This document shows, piece by piece, positions 15,374 to 24,917 of a DNA stretch of 64,000 nucleotides. The translations under genes and the position numbers were made by a program. This DNA comes from Pseudomonas sp. St316 (GTDB taxonomy: Bacteria; Pseudomonadota; Gammaproteobacteria; Pseudomonadales; Pseudomonadaceae). Below the pieces are notes generated by a model. It was not told the DNA's origin and searched no databases. It worked only from the letters and a program-made list of their open reading frames with translations. The number at the start of each line of letters is the position of its first letter. The stretch's first letter is position 1. The stretch is from positions 2,232,001 through 2,296,000 of the forward strand of contig NZ_AP021901.1 of assembly GCF_018325905.1 (NCBI RefSeq), given 5' to 3'.

Positions 15374-17848
15374 ATGTCATCCATTCATGAGTTGAAACCT
15401 CTGTTCAAGGCACTCGTCATGTCCCGCGGCCTGCGTTCGCGGCGGGTGTTGACCGGGCTGGGGTTGGTCTGCGTACTGCCCCTCAGCGCTCAGGTGATGG
15501 CTGAAGACGTCAGCATCAACATTGCTGCGCAACCGCTGCCGCAGGCACTGCAAGCGTTCGGTCAGCAGACCAACCAGCAAGTGATCTACAACGCCGACGA
15601 GATGGCCGGTCTGAAAAGCAACCGCGTCAGCGGCAAGATGAGTCCGCAGGCGGCCATCGCCGAATTGCTCAAAGGCACTGGCGTGCGCTACAGCGTCGAG
15701 GGCAATACCCTGATGCTGGTGCGCGGTTCTGCCGGTGAAGGCCTCGAACTGGGCGCGACCACCATCAGTGCCCAAGCGCTGGACGCGACCACCGAAGGCA
15801 GCAACGCCTACACCAGTAACGCCGTGACCATTGGCAAGGGCACCCACACCCTCAAGGAAATTCCCCAGTCGATCACGGTGATGACGCGCAAGCAGATGGA
15901 TGACCAGAACCTGGTCAGCCTCAAGGACGCCGTCAACCAGACCACCGGCATCGTCGGCCTGCAGGGCGTCGGCCAAGGCATGATCCTGTCGTCACGCGGT
16001 TTCCAGATCGACGATTGGCAATACGATGGTGTGCCGATCCTGCGTAACAACTATTCGCTGGGCAATTGGGCGACCCAGGACCTGATCTTCTTCGACCGCC
16101 TGGAAATCATGCGCGGCGCCTCCGGCCTGCTGCAAGGCACTGGCAGCCCCGGTGGTGCCGTCAACCTGGTGCGCAAGCGCGGCCAGAGCGCACCGACCGT
16201 GACCCTGACCGGCAAGGCGGGCTCCTGGGATCACTACGGCCTGCAACTGGATGCTGGCGGTCCGCTGAACGAGGCCGGCAACATCCGCGGCCGTATCGTC
16301 GCCGATGAAGACCAGAGCAATTCCTTCGTCGACCATGCGTGGAACAAGACCCACTCGCTGTACGGTGCACTGGACATCGACCTGAGTGAAGACACCACCC
16401 TGGGCCTGGCAGTCAGCCAATCCAATGGCGAGTCGCGCGGCAATATCCGTGGGCTGCCACGCTACGCTGACGGTTCGATGCCGGACGTGTCGCGTTCGAC
16501 CTACACGGGCGCGCGCTGGAACCGTTCCGAGATCGATGTCACCACCTACTATGCCGATCTGGAGCATCGCTTCAACGAGGACTGGGCGTTCAAGGTCGGG
16601 GGCATATACATGACCGAAGACAACCAGGCGAAAAACCAGCGGACGCAAAATGGCAATGTCGGCCTCAACCCCGATGGTAGCGGTGTGCAATATGCCGACT
16701 TCGTGACGGATTTCCAGTCCACGAAGGCCGGTCTGGACATGAACCTGACTGGCAAGTTCGAAGCCCTGTCGATGCAGCAGGAAGTCATGTTGGGTGGCAA
16801 CTTCTCGCAGTTGGAGACGGATGATAAATTTGCCCGCACCTTCAACAATAGCAGCACCGACACGATCTTTGACCTGAACAACGATCGTCCGGACATCAGC
16901 TACGAAGGCCTGATCAACAGCCCTGGCGGGCGGGGCACCCTCAGCAAATACGATATCCGCCAGAAGGGCGTGTACGGCACTTGGCGCGTCAAACCGGTTG
17001 ACGACCTGACGTTGGTACTGGGTTCCCGAGTCAGTTGGTATGATTTCAGCTACAAGTCGAAAACCGAAACGGCGGCCAATGGAATCACGCCCAACGACCC
17101 AAGCATCGCAACTGAAACCGGGGTGGTCACGCCGTACGGCGGTATCATCTATGACCTGAGTCGTGAGTGGGCGGTGTACGCCAGCTACACGGATGTATTC
17201 CAGCCCCAGACCGAGGTCGATCCCAGCGGCTCGGTGCTCAAGCCCATCGTCGGTACTAACTACGAAGTCGGCCTCAAGGGTGAGCTGATGGACGGTCGGG
17301 TCAATACCTCCCTGGCTGTCTTCCGTTACGACCATGAGAATCGTGCCGTCTCCATCCCCGGTTGTACTGACGTGAACTGCTCCTCTGCCTCGGGGAAAGT
17401 GCGCAGCCAGGGGTTCGATGCCGAAATCAGTGGTGAAGTGATAGACAACCTGCAGTTGTTCGCGGGCTACACCTACAACACCACCAAGTACCTGGAGGAC
17501 CCGGATAATGAAGGTCGTGTCTACAGTACCTGGACGCCGAAACACATGCTGCGCGTGTGGGGCAACTACCAGTTCACCGGGGACTGGAGTCGTGTCAGCA
17601 CCGGTCTGGGCTTCACCACCCAAAGCCATACGATGGTTTACGACTATGATCGTGAAATCCCGGGTTACACCGTGTGGAATGCTCGTGTCGGCTACCAGTT
17701 GACGCCTGAAATCGCCTTGGCGGTCAACGCCAACAACCTGTTCGACAAGACGTACCTAACGTCGGCTTACAACCAGCTCAATGGCAACAACAATTTTGGT
17801 GATCCGCGTAACTTGATGTTCAGCGTGAAGTACACCCCGGAGTTCTGA
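15374..17848 (+). CDS. fpvA: Ferripyoverdine TonB-dependent receptor FpvA
   Basis: Outer-membrane receptor that imports ferripyoverdine and signals iron-siderophore arrival. From ATG 15374 the product has 824 residues, close to the 815 of P. aeruginosa FpvA. An upstream in-frame stretch from 15275 is not needed; ATG 15419 is an alternative start. A signal peptide (LTGLGLVCVLPLSAQVMAED) is followed by an STN domain (about 48-125), which contacts an anti-sigma factor in transducing receptors. The plug domain follows (IPQSITVMTRKQMDDQN, EIMRGASGLLQG), then a 22-strand-type barrel ending in the aromatic terminus KYTPEF. The gene is monocistronic, flanked by terminators. No PvdS-type iron-starvation box was found upstream, consistent with control by the FpvI sigma factor encoded at 36.7 kb. 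Confidence 0.94.
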   Translation: MSSIHELKPLFKALVMSRGLRSRRVLTGLGLVCVLPLSAQVMAEDVSINIAAQPLPQALQAFGQQTNQQVIYNADEMAGLKSNRVSGKMSPQAAIAELLKGTGVRYSVEGNTLMLVRGSAGEGLELGATTISAQALDATTEGSNAYTSNAVTIGKGTHTLKEIPQSITVMTRKQMDDQNLVSLKDAVNQTTGIVGLQGVGQGMILSSRGFQIDDWQYDGVPILRNNYSLGNWATQDLIFFDRLEIMRGASGLLQGTGSPGGAVNLVRKRGQSAPTVTLTGKAGSWDHYGLQLDAGGPLNEAGNIRGRIVADEDQSNSFVDHAWNKTHSLYGALDIDLSEDTTLGLAVSQSNGESRGNIRGLPRYADGSMPDVSRSTYTGARWNRSEIDVTTYYADLEHRFNEDWAFKVGGIYMTEDNQAKNQRTQNGNVGLNPDGSGVQYADFVTDFQSTKAGLDMNLTGKFEALSMQQEVMLGGNFSQLETDDKFARTFNNSSTDTIFDLNNDRPDISYEGLINSPGGRGTLSKYDIRQKGVYGTWRVKPVDDLTLVLGSRVSWYDFSYKSKTETAANGITPNDPSIATETGVVTPYGGIIYDLSREWAVYASYTDVFQPQTEVDPSGSVLKPIVGTNYEVGLKGELMDGRVNTSLAVFRYDHENRAVSIPGCTDVNCSSASGKVRSQGFDAEISGEVIDNLQLFAGYTYNTTKYLEDPDNEGRVYSTWTPKHMLRVWGNYQFTGDWSRVSTGLGFTTQSHTMVYDYDREIPGYTVWNARVGYQLTPEIALAVNANNLFDKTYLTSAYNQLNGNNNFGDPRNLMFSVKYTPEF

Positions 17849-17901
17849 TTCTTGCGTGAATGAGATAGATGCTGTCTTGTGCGTAATGTTGTTTGTTTAA
17901 G

Positions 17902-17944
17902 GAAACGGCGCTTTTTCCGGGTAGGGGAAGCGCCGTTTTCTTTT
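17902..17944 (+). terminator. Rho-independent terminator after fpvA
   Basis: Stem GAAACGGCGCTT (17902-17913) pairs with AAGCGCCGTTTTC (17928-17940) and is followed by TTTT. It lies about 55 bases after the fpvA stop. Confidence 0.85.
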
Positions 17945-17970
17945 GGGTTGGGTTGGATTGGATTGGGGGT

Positions 17971-18238
17971 ATATCCGTTGCTGCGGTAACGGCCACTTAT
18001 GGTTCCGCTCTTACAGCGGGTCACTTTCGAAAAGCGCGAAAGTAACCAAAGCGCTTTTGCCCCACCACTCGGTGCCTCGCCTAGGCTCGGCATGCCCGAA
18101 CGCAGGCATTGCTCCGTGGGCCGCCGCGAAGGGCCATCCATGGCCCAGCGCGGCTACCTCGGCATCCATGCCGAGGTGCCCACTGCGCAACACCTGCGTT
18201 CGGCCAGCGTGGTTAACGGGGCGCCGAGATCAACGTCC
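17971..18238. repeat. Left arm of large imperfect inverted repeat
   Basis: About 250 bases starting ATATCCGTTGCTGCGGTAAC that are nearly complementary to 18516-18788. It includes internal hairpins such as GTCACTTTCG / CGAAAGTAAC and GGCATCCATGCC. I see no convincing gene in it; the short open frames in both arms look like by-products of the repeat. Confidence 0.9.
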
Positions 18239-18310
18239 GCCGCGAGGCGGCCTGACAGCCGGCCTGGCTCTTATGGGTGTACACCCATCGGACCTGTTTG
18301 AGCATTAGCT

Positions 18311-18459
18311 GTGGGAGCAAAGCTTGCTCGCGATGCGGCCTTATAGCCGACATGGCTCTTGCGGGTGTACTCAATCCAATTGTGGGAGTGGGCTTTGTGT
18401 CGTTTACAGATGTTGTGAACACTCGCAAAACCCCTGTGGGAGCGAGCTTGCTCGCGATA
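18311..18459. repeat. REP monomers in the centre of the large inverted repeat
   Basis: Two GTGGGAGCRAGCTTGCTCGCG-type units in the same orientation (18311-18333 and 18436-18459), with a partial unit near 18381. They lie in the roughly 280-base spacer between the arms of the large inverted repeat. Confidence 0.8.
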
Positions 18460-18515
18460 GCGGTGGTTCAGCTGCATAGATGCTGGACATCTACTGTTCT
18501 TGCTTTGCTTTGCTT

Positions 18516-18788
18516 TGGACTTTGATCTCGACGCCCCGTTAAACCACGCTGGCCGAACGCAGGTATTGCGCAGTGGGCATCCCGGCATGGATGCCGGGAT
18601 AGCCGCGCTGGACCATGGATGGTCCTTCGCGGCGGGCCCACGGAGCAATGCCTGCGTTCGGGCACACCGAGCCTAGGCGAGGTGCCGAGTGGTGGGGCAG
18701 AGCGTTTTTGGTTACTTTTGGCGCTCTTCCAAAAGTGACCCGCCGTAAGGGCGGAACCGCCAGTCGCCGTTACCGCAGCAACGGATAT
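18516..18788. repeat. Right arm of large imperfect inverted repeat
   Basis: Its reverse complement follows the left arm almost base for base, including CTAGGCTCGG-, CCCGAACGCAGG- and TTACCGCAGCAACGG-type blocks. The arm ends at 18788, immediately before the stop codon of the terminal NRPS gene (18789-18791). Confidence 0.9.
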
Positions 18789-21700
18789 TCACACCGACCC
18801 CAAGCGCTTTTCCCCTACTATCGTACTGCCCAAAAAAACCTCAAGCAGCGAATCAAGCACCCCGTCATCAAAGATCATACTGCGATGACGCAACGGCGAG
18901 CGCACCGAACATTGCAGCTCCCCGGTCAGGCTATATCCCTTGATCAAGCCCTCGCAGAATGCCAATTCTTCCGGCGTTTTTTCCGCCTGGGTCCACCAGC
19001 AACTAGGGCGCACCCGTACCGGTTTGAAGGTGAACCCGTCAAAGGCTTCCAGCAAACGGTCATGTACCGAAAACGCCTGGGCGCTCATGACTTCATCCTT
19101 GACGCTTTGCACGATTGACAGCAAGTCGCCTCGCCCCGGCTCAATCTGGCGGGTGGCCCATTCATGGAAGGCCTGGACCGTGCTGGCGGGGTGTTCTTGC
19201 CGGTAAGCCGCTGTGCGTTCTGTGAGGGTTGGGAACAGCAAGTCGAAATATTCGATGGCTTCAAGCAGATCCTGGGAGGCCGGATCAGCGGCTTCGTCGC
19301 CTGGCAAATGCCGCTGACGCGAAAAGGTGGCCGGGTACAGGTGTTCAGGAATCGTGCTGTCCACCAGACCGAGGAAGCTGACGGTGTGGCCCTGGTTTTC
19401 CAGCGTCGCGGCGATGTCCAGCGCAATGGTTCCGCCCAACGACCAGCCCATCAGGTAATACGGGCCTTGGGGCTGGGCCGTGACGATTTCCCGGCTGTAA
19501 TCGGCAATCATCTCGGCCCAGGCCTCAGGGCTTGCATGGGGTTCGCTGAAGCCTCGGTGCATGACGCCGATGACGCGTGCCCGGTGATTGAGTTTGCGCG
19601 CCAAGGGCTGGTAACAGAACACGATGCCACCGCTGGGGTGCAGGCAAAACAACTGTGGCGCACTGGTGGGGGCGGTGTTCAAGGGGACCAGGCATTGGCT
19701 TTGCTCCCGATGATTTTGCGCAATGAACAGCGCCAGCTGCGCGACGCTCGGGTTGGCCAGCAACGCTTGCAGGCGCACGCTGATGTTCAGGCGTGCCTTG
19801 AGGTTGGCAATCAGCTCGATCGCCAGGATCGAATGCCCGCCCAGTTCAAAGAAGCTGTCGTTGATGCCCACGCGCTCAACCCTGAGGGATTGTTGCCAGA
19901 GCTGCGTCAGCGCCTGTTCCAAGGGTGTGCGAGGGGCCACGTAATCGGTATGCCGCAGAGCGGCATCAGGTTCCGGCAAGGCCTTGCGGTCGAGCTTGCC
20001 ATTGGCATTGAGCGGCCAGTGATCGATGAACAGCAGGTGGCTGGGCACCATGTAGTCCGGCAACTGCGCTTTGAGGGCGGCCAACAGACCTTCGCGTAAC
20101 TCGGCCGTGGACGCGTGCGCGGCAATCACGTAAGCGACCAGTTGCAAGCCGGCTGGGCCTTCATGGGTCAATACGACGCCATCCTGAACCGCTGGTAGCG
20201 TTTGCAAACGTGCCTGGATTTCGCCCAGTTCGATGCGGAAGCCGCGAATCTTGACTTGATGATCCAGGCGCCCGATGTATTCGATGCTGCCGTCGCCGCG
20301 GTAGCGGGCCAGGTCGCCGGTGCGATACAGGCGGCCACCCGGCAGTGGATCGAACGGGTCGGGGATAAAGCGGCTGGCGGTCAGGTCGGCGCGCCGGTGG
20401 TAACCACGGGCCAGACCGGCCCGGCCGACATACAGCTCACCGATGCAACCCTTGGGCACGGGGTTCAGATGGGTGTCGAGTAAATACCAGGACAGGTCGA
20501 CGATCGGCTGGCCGATAGGGCTCGCGGCCTCGCTGTGCAAGTCAGCGATCGACAGCGGCCGCCAGGTGACATGGACCGTCGTTTCGGTGATGCCATACAT
20601 ATTGATCAATTGCGGCGACTGGTCGCCGAAGCGTTCGAACCAGGGGCGCAAGCTTTGCACATCAATCGCTTCGCCGCCAAAAATGACCTGGCGCAACCGG
20701 TGGCCAAGCGGCTGATCAGGCGCGCAGGCGACCTGCAGCAACGCCTTGAACGCCGAAGGCGTCTGGTTGAGCACCGTGATGTTTTCCTGGCAAAGCAGGG
20801 CGTAGAACTCCTGCGGTGAACGGCTCACGGCGTGGGGCACGATGACCAGCCGGCCGCCGTGCAGCAGCGCGCCGAAAATCTCCCACACGGAAAAGTCGAA
20901 GGCATAGGAATGGAACAGGCACCAGACGTCCTGGTGATCGAAGCCGAACCAGTGATCACTGGCCTGGAACAATCGGCTGACGTTGTGGTGCGCCAGCAGG
21001 GCGCCTTTGGGCTGGCCGGTCGAGCCTGAGGTGTAAATCACATACGCCAGGTTATCCGGGTGCATCGGCACATCCGGGTTGTGCTCGGGATAGTCGCCGT
21101 CGACCTCGGCTGGTTCGAGCAGCAGACAGTTGAGGTCGGCGGGCAGCGCCAGGGATTCACGCAGGTGAGCTTGGATCAGGATCTGCGTCACGCCGCTGTC
21201 CTCGATCATGTACGCCAGGCGATCAGCCGGGTAGGCCGGGTCCAGCGGCACGTAGGCGCCACCGGCCTTGAGAATCGCCAGCAGGCCGATGATCATCTGC
21301 GGCGTACGTTCGGCGGCGATTCCGACCAGCACGTCGGGCCCGACGCCTTGCTCGATCAGCCGATGGGCCAGTCGATTGGCCTGTCGGTTGAGCTCGGCAT
21401 AGCTCATGTGCTGCCCTGCAAAGGTCAGGGCGATGGCCTCACCGGTCGCGGCGGCATGGGTTTCGATCAACTGGTGCAAGCAGTGTTCACGGGGCAGTTG
21501 GGTCGGCTGACGGTTCCAGTCGTGCAGGGTGTGCTGGCGTTCATCAGCACTGAGCAAGTGCAGTTCGCCGAGGGCGCGTTCAGGCGTCTCGATCAGGCCC
21601 CGCATCAGGTTTTGCCAGTGGCCGGCCATGCGCTCGATGGTTTCAGTGCGGTAGAGATCACGGCTGTATTCGAACGTCGCCAGTATCTGCTGCTGTGAAT

Positions 21701-22952
21701 AGTCGACATCCAGCGCCAAGTCGAACTTCGCCTGGCTTTCGCCTGTGTCGAGAAACGCCAGGGTCAGTTCGCCTTTGGGCGAGATCGGCTGGGCCGGTGC
21801 GCCGGTGCGCCAGTTGAACAAGACCTGGAACAAGCCCTGTGCGCCGGGGCGTTGCAGCTGATCGAGGATCAGTTCCAGCGGGTAGTCGGCGTGTTCCAGG
21901 GCGGCGAGGGACTGGGCGCGCAAACAGCGCAGAAAATCCAACGCGCTGTGGGTCGAGTCGATCCGCGCCCGATACACCTGGCTGCTGACGAAGAACCCCA
22001 CCAGATCCTGGCTTTCATGGCTGTTGCGGTTGGCGTTGGGCACGCCGACGGTGAAATCGTCCTGGTTGCTGTAGCGGCCCAGCAGCAGTTGCCAGGCTCC
22101 CAGCGCCACCACGAAAGGCGTAAGTCCCTGGCGTTGGCAGAACGCGTCGAGGGCCTGGGTCTCTGCGGTGGCAAGCGTCACGTGCACGCGTCCGGCCCGG
22201 TGTTGCTGGCTCGTGGCGCGGGGGAAATCCAGGGGCAACTCCAACGTGGGCAGGTCGTGGCCCAGGTAGTGACGCCAGTATTCGCCGCTGCGCCGGCATT
22301 GCGGGCTTTGCAAATACTCGCCTCGTTGGTGGGTGGCGTAGTCGGCGTATTGCATGGGCAACGGCGGCAGCGGTGACGGATCGCCGAGCAAGGCCTGTGC
22401 ATAGGCCTGGGTCATGTCCTGCATCAGGATCGTGTTGGACCAGGCATCGGAGACGATGTGATGCATGTTGAGCAACAGCACATGTTCGTCGCTGTCCAGC
22501 CTGAGCAGCGTTGCCCGCATCAGCGGCGCGCAGGTGAGATCGAACGGTTGCCGGGCGTGCAGCTCGATGCGTTGTGAGAGTGCCATGGCACGCGCCTGGG
22601 GGGCGAGAGCGCCGAGGTCCTCCCGGTGCAGGGTGAGGCAGGCGTTGCGCTCGACCACCTGGACCGGCGCAGCGTCGATGTCATTGAATGCGCTGCGCAG
22701 GATGTCGTGTCGGTCGATGACTCGATTGAGCGCCTGTTCCAGGGCATCGGCATTGAGTTCACCCGTCAGGCGCAGCGCGCGTGGCAGGTTGTAGGCCGAA
22801 CGGGCCGGGTCACGCTGGTGTTCCAGCCACAGGCGTTGCTGGGCGAAGGATAAGGGCGCGCGGTCCAGCCGGCTGCCGGATCGGGTTTGCCCGTCGCGAG
22901 CGACATCCTCCAGCAGCAGCGTCAGCAGATCATCATCTAGCAGTTCGTTCAT
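18789..22952 (-). CDS. Terminal pyoverdine NRPS (C-A-T-TE), Thr-specific
   Basis: A 1387-residue single-module synthetase. A C domain (30-460, HHIVSDAW from H164) is followed by an A domain with specificity residues DFWNIGMV (followed by H), the standard Thr code. Next come a T domain (GGHSI, Ser near 1041) and a type I thioesterase with GWSLGG, nucleophile near S1171. The thioesterase should release or cyclise the finished peptide. The gene starts 37 bases after pvdE on the same strand, so both are probably driven from the iron-starvation box upstream of pvdE. With no epimerase in the preceding Asp module, an L-donor condensation domain fits an order Asp then Thr. It is the functional counterpart of the last module of P. 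aeruginosa PvdD, but with one module instead of two. The stop abuts a large repeat. Confidence 0.92.
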   Translation of the reverse strand: MNELLDDDLLTLLLEDVARDGQTRSGSRLDRAPLSFAQQRLWLEHQRDPARSAYNLPRALRLTGELNADALEQALNRVIDRHDILRSAFNDIDAAPVQVVERNACLTLHREDLGALAPQARAMALSQRIELHARQPFDLTCAPLMRATLLRLDSDEHVLLLNMHHIVSDAWSNTILMQDMTQAYAQALLGDPSPLPPLPMQYADYATHQRGEYLQSPQCRRSGEYWRHYLGHDLPTLELPLDFPRATSQQHRAGRVHVTLATAETQALDAFCQRQGLTPFVVALGAWQLLLGRYSNQDDFTVGVPNANRNSHESQDLVGFFVSSQVYRARIDSTHSALDFLRCLRAQSLAALEHADYPLELILDQLQRPGAQGLFQVLFNWRTGAPAQPISPKGELTLAFLDTGESQAKFDLALDVDYSQQQILATFEYSRDLYRTETIERMAGHWQNLMRGLIETPERALGELHLLSADERQHTLHDWNRQPTQLPREHCLHQLIETHAAATGEAIALTFAGQHMSYAELNRQANRLAHRLIEQGVGPDVLVGIAAERTPQMIIGLLAILKAGGAYVPLDPAYPADRLAYMIEDSGVTQILIQAHLRESLALPADLNCLLLEPAEVDGDYPEHNPDVPMHPDNLAYVIYTSGSTGQPKGALLAHHNVSRLFQASDHWFGFDHQDVWCLFHSYAFDFSVWEIFGALLHGGRLVIVPHAVSRSPQEFYALLCQENITVLNQTPSAFKALLQVACAPDQPLGHRLRQVIFGGEAIDVQSLRPWFERFGDQSPQLINMYGITETTVHVTWRPLSIADLHSEAASPIGQPIVDLSWYLLDTHLNPVPKGCIGELYVGRAGLARGYHRRADLTASRFIPDPFDPLPGGRLYRTGDLARYRGDGSIEYIGRLDHQVKIRGFRIELGEIQARLQTLPAVQDGVVLTHEGPAGLQLVAYVIAAHASTAELREGLLAALKAQLPDYMVPSHLLFIDHWPLNANGKLDRKALPEPDAALRHTDYVAPRTPLEQALTQLWQQSLRVERVGINDSFFELGGHSILAIELIANLKARLNISVRLQALLANPSVAQLALFIAQNHREQSQCLVPLNTAPTSAPQLFCLHPSGGIVFCYQPLARKLNHRARVIGVMHRGFSEPHASPEAWAEMIADYSREIVTAQPQGPYYLMGWSLGGTIALDIAATLENQGHTVSFLGLVDSTIPEHLYPATFSRQRHLPGDEAADPASQDLLEAIEYFDLLFPTLTERTAAYRQEHPASTVQAFHEWATRQIEPGRGDLLSIVQSVKDEVMSAQAFSVHDRLLEAFDGFTFKPVRVRPSCWWTQAEKTPEELAFCEGLIKGYSLTGELQCSVRSPLRHRSMIFDDGVLDSLLEVFLGSTIVGEKRLGSV

Positions 22953-22989
22953 GGTGTTCTCGCGGCAAATAGCATGGCGTCAAGCAGGT

Positions 22990-24648
22990 TCAGGCAAAGG
23001 CTGCGGGGGCTTTTTCACTGATGACCCGACCGGCCTGCATCCGGACCAGTTGATCGGCGATGTCGAAATAGCGGTCGTCGTGGGAAATGACGATGATGGT
23101 TTTGCCCAGCGCCTTCAGTTCCGGCAGCAGTTCGGTGTAGAACACGCGACGGAATAGCGGATCCTGGTCGGCGGCCCATTCGTCGAACACCAGCACTGGG
23201 CGCTCCTCCAGCCAGGCGTTGAGCAGCGCCAGGCGTTTGCGCTGGCCGGTGGAGAGATCGGTGGTGCTGAAGGCGCCGTCCTGAATGCTGACCTTATGGG
23301 CGATTTCCAGGCGCTCCAAATAGCGGTTGGCGTCTTTGGGCACCTGTTGATCGCCCTGGACCAGCTCATCGAACAGGTAGTAGTCGGCAAAAATCGTGGT
23401 GAACAACTGGCGATAATCGTCCCGTTGCGCGGCCCCTACCGGCGCGCCGTCCAGGAGAATTTCGCCGCCCTGGGGGAAGTAGAGACCCAGCAACAGTTTG
23501 ATCAGCGTGGTCTTGCCGCCACCGTTCTCGCCGACGATGAACACAATGTCACCCTGGGCGATGGACAGGTTGACCGGTCCCAAGGCGAAGGGTTGGCTGC
23601 CTTCGACCACTGGAAAGGCGTAGTGCACATCACGCAATTCAAGCTGCCGGAGCGTCGGCTTGGAAACGCTCTTGTCGTCTAGCAGCAGGTGCGGCTCCGG
23701 TGAGGAAAACTGCGCGTCAAGCTCGGCAATGCGCTTGAAGGCAATGTTTGCCCGGCTGATCACCGGCAAGGTCATCACCAGGTATTCCAGCGGGCCCTTC
23801 ATGTACAGCAGCACCAGCACGAAACCGCTGAGCACGACCTTGTCCGTGCCCAGCCACAGCGATTGCAGGGCCAGGACCAGGCCAATGACCACAAAAAACA
23901 GCATCGAACCGAAGGTCTTGGCCACCACGAAGGTGTTGACCGAACGGATGTTGGTGTCGCAGATGTAATCGGCGGTCGCTTCGATGCGCTGGCTGAACAT
24001 GCGCTGGCGACGTGGGCGGTGAATGCGCAGTTCCTTGGCCCCGGCGGCAATGGCGCCGTAGTGTTTTTGCAGCGCGTCCTCGGCCTCGCGGGCGGCTTCG
24101 AAACCCCTGATACCCCGGGCCCGAGCCAGGTATTGCACGACCGTGCCGATCACCAGCGCCACCAGCAGCAGCAAAAACATCGGCAGTGACAGATAGGCCA
24201 GGTAACCCAGGCAACCGAGGGTGACCGTGAAGGCAATGGCCAGCGGGGCGAAAGAAAAGGCAAAGTCGCTGACGGTGTTGACGTCGTGGGTCAACACCGG
24301 GATGAGCCGGTGACTGCGATAGCGTTCGATCTGTTCGATGGGCGCCAGCAGGACTTTCTTGCCCAGGGATTTACGCAGCTCGGCGATGATGTTCTGGCCG
24401 ACATGGTTGGTGCCGATGTCGGAAAGAATCGAAGTCAGCAGCGCCGCCGCGCAAAGCCCGGCGAACGTCGCCAGCACCTGGGGCGTGGGCGTTGTGGCGG
24501 CGTTCAGGGCGTCGTTGATGGTTGCCAGCAGGGCGGTAATGCTCAGGCCGCCCAGCATGCCCAAGAGGATGGAACCTACGACAATCAGCCGGAAGGGTTT
24601 GAGCAGGCTGAACAGTTCACTGATCACCCCGCGTGTTGGTTGGCTCAT
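22990..24648 (-). CDS. pvdE: Pyoverdine precursor ABC exporter PvdE
   Basis: Fused membrane and ATPase exporter that moves the acylated ferribactin precursor to the periplasm. ATG 24648 gives 552 residues, close to the 549 of P. aeruginosa PvdE, and has an AGGGA site upstream. Longer in-frame extensions cross the promoter and were rejected. The N-terminal half holds about six membrane segments (LIVVGSILLGMLGGLSITAL and others). The ATPase half shows GENGGGKTTLIKL (Walker A), LSTGQRKRLALL (signature) and VLVFDEWAADQDP, where the Walker B Glu is followed by WAA as in this cyclic-peptide exporter family. It is first in an operon with the terminal NRPS. Confidence 0.94.
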   Translation of the reverse strand: MSQPTRGVISELFSLLKPFRLIVVGSILLGMLGGLSITALLATINDALNAATTPTPQVLATFAGLCAAALLTSILSDIGTNHVGQNIIAELRKSLGKKVLLAPIEQIERYRSHRLIPVLTHDVNTVSDFAFSFAPLAIAFTVTLGCLGYLAYLSLPMFLLLLVALVIGTVVQYLARARGIRGFEAAREAEDALQKHYGAIAAGAKELRIHRPRRQRMFSQRIEATADYICDTNIRSVNTFVVAKTFGSMLFFVVIGLVLALQSLWLGTDKVVLSGFVLVLLYMKGPLEYLVMTLPVISRANIAFKRIAELDAQFSSPEPHLLLDDKSVSKPTLRQLELRDVHYAFPVVEGSQPFALGPVNLSIAQGDIVFIVGENGGGKTTLIKLLLGLYFPQGGEILLDGAPVGAAQRDDYRQLFTTIFADYYLFDELVQGDQQVPKDANRYLERLEIAHKVSIQDGAFSTTDLSTGQRKRLALLNAWLEERPVLVFDEWAADQDPLFRRVFYTELLPELKALGKTIIVISHDDRYFDIADQLVRMQAGRVISEKAPAAFA

Positions 24649-24745
24649 GGCGGTTTCCCTGCTTGATGAAAAGGTCGAAGGCCATCGCGGGCGGTCGCCG
24701 CATGGGCTGGAGAGCGGCGGCACACCGGGTTGCGACACCTGTAGA

Positions 24746-24769
24746 ACGATTGGAGGGGGAGGGGATTTA
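24746..24769 (-). promoter_or_regulatory. Iron-starvation (PvdS) box upstream of pvdE
   Basis: On the - strand TAAAT (24769-24765), exactly 16 bases, then CGT (24748-24746). This is the known promoter signature of the PvdS ECF sigma factor. It lies about 100 bases before the pvdE start. Confidence 0.85.
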
Positions 24770-24796
24770 GCGAGGAGCCGCCTGACGCACATCATT

Positions 24797-24888
24797 GTGG
24801 CGAGGGAGCTTGCTCCCGCTGGGGTGCGAAGCAGCCCCAAGATTTTGCGGTCGCTGCGCAACCGAGCGGGAGCAAGCTCCCTCGCCAC
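24797..24888. repeat. REP doublet, GTGGCGAGGGAGC class
   Basis: Inverted arms GTGGCGAGGGAGCTTGCTCC and complement ending GCCAC at 24888, in the gap between pvdO and the pvdE promoter. Confidence 0.85.
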
Positions 24889-24917
24889 AAAAGCCTGTCT
24901 GTGTCCGGCAGGTTGAT

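Noticed and set aside
15992..17629. 545-codon - strand frame opposite fpvA
   Set aside because: Complete overlap with a clear receptor gene; no motif or ribosome-binding site.
17999..18301. Short open frames in the large inverted repeat
   Set aside because: They appear in both arms and several frames, as expected of a repeated palindromic element; no start signals.
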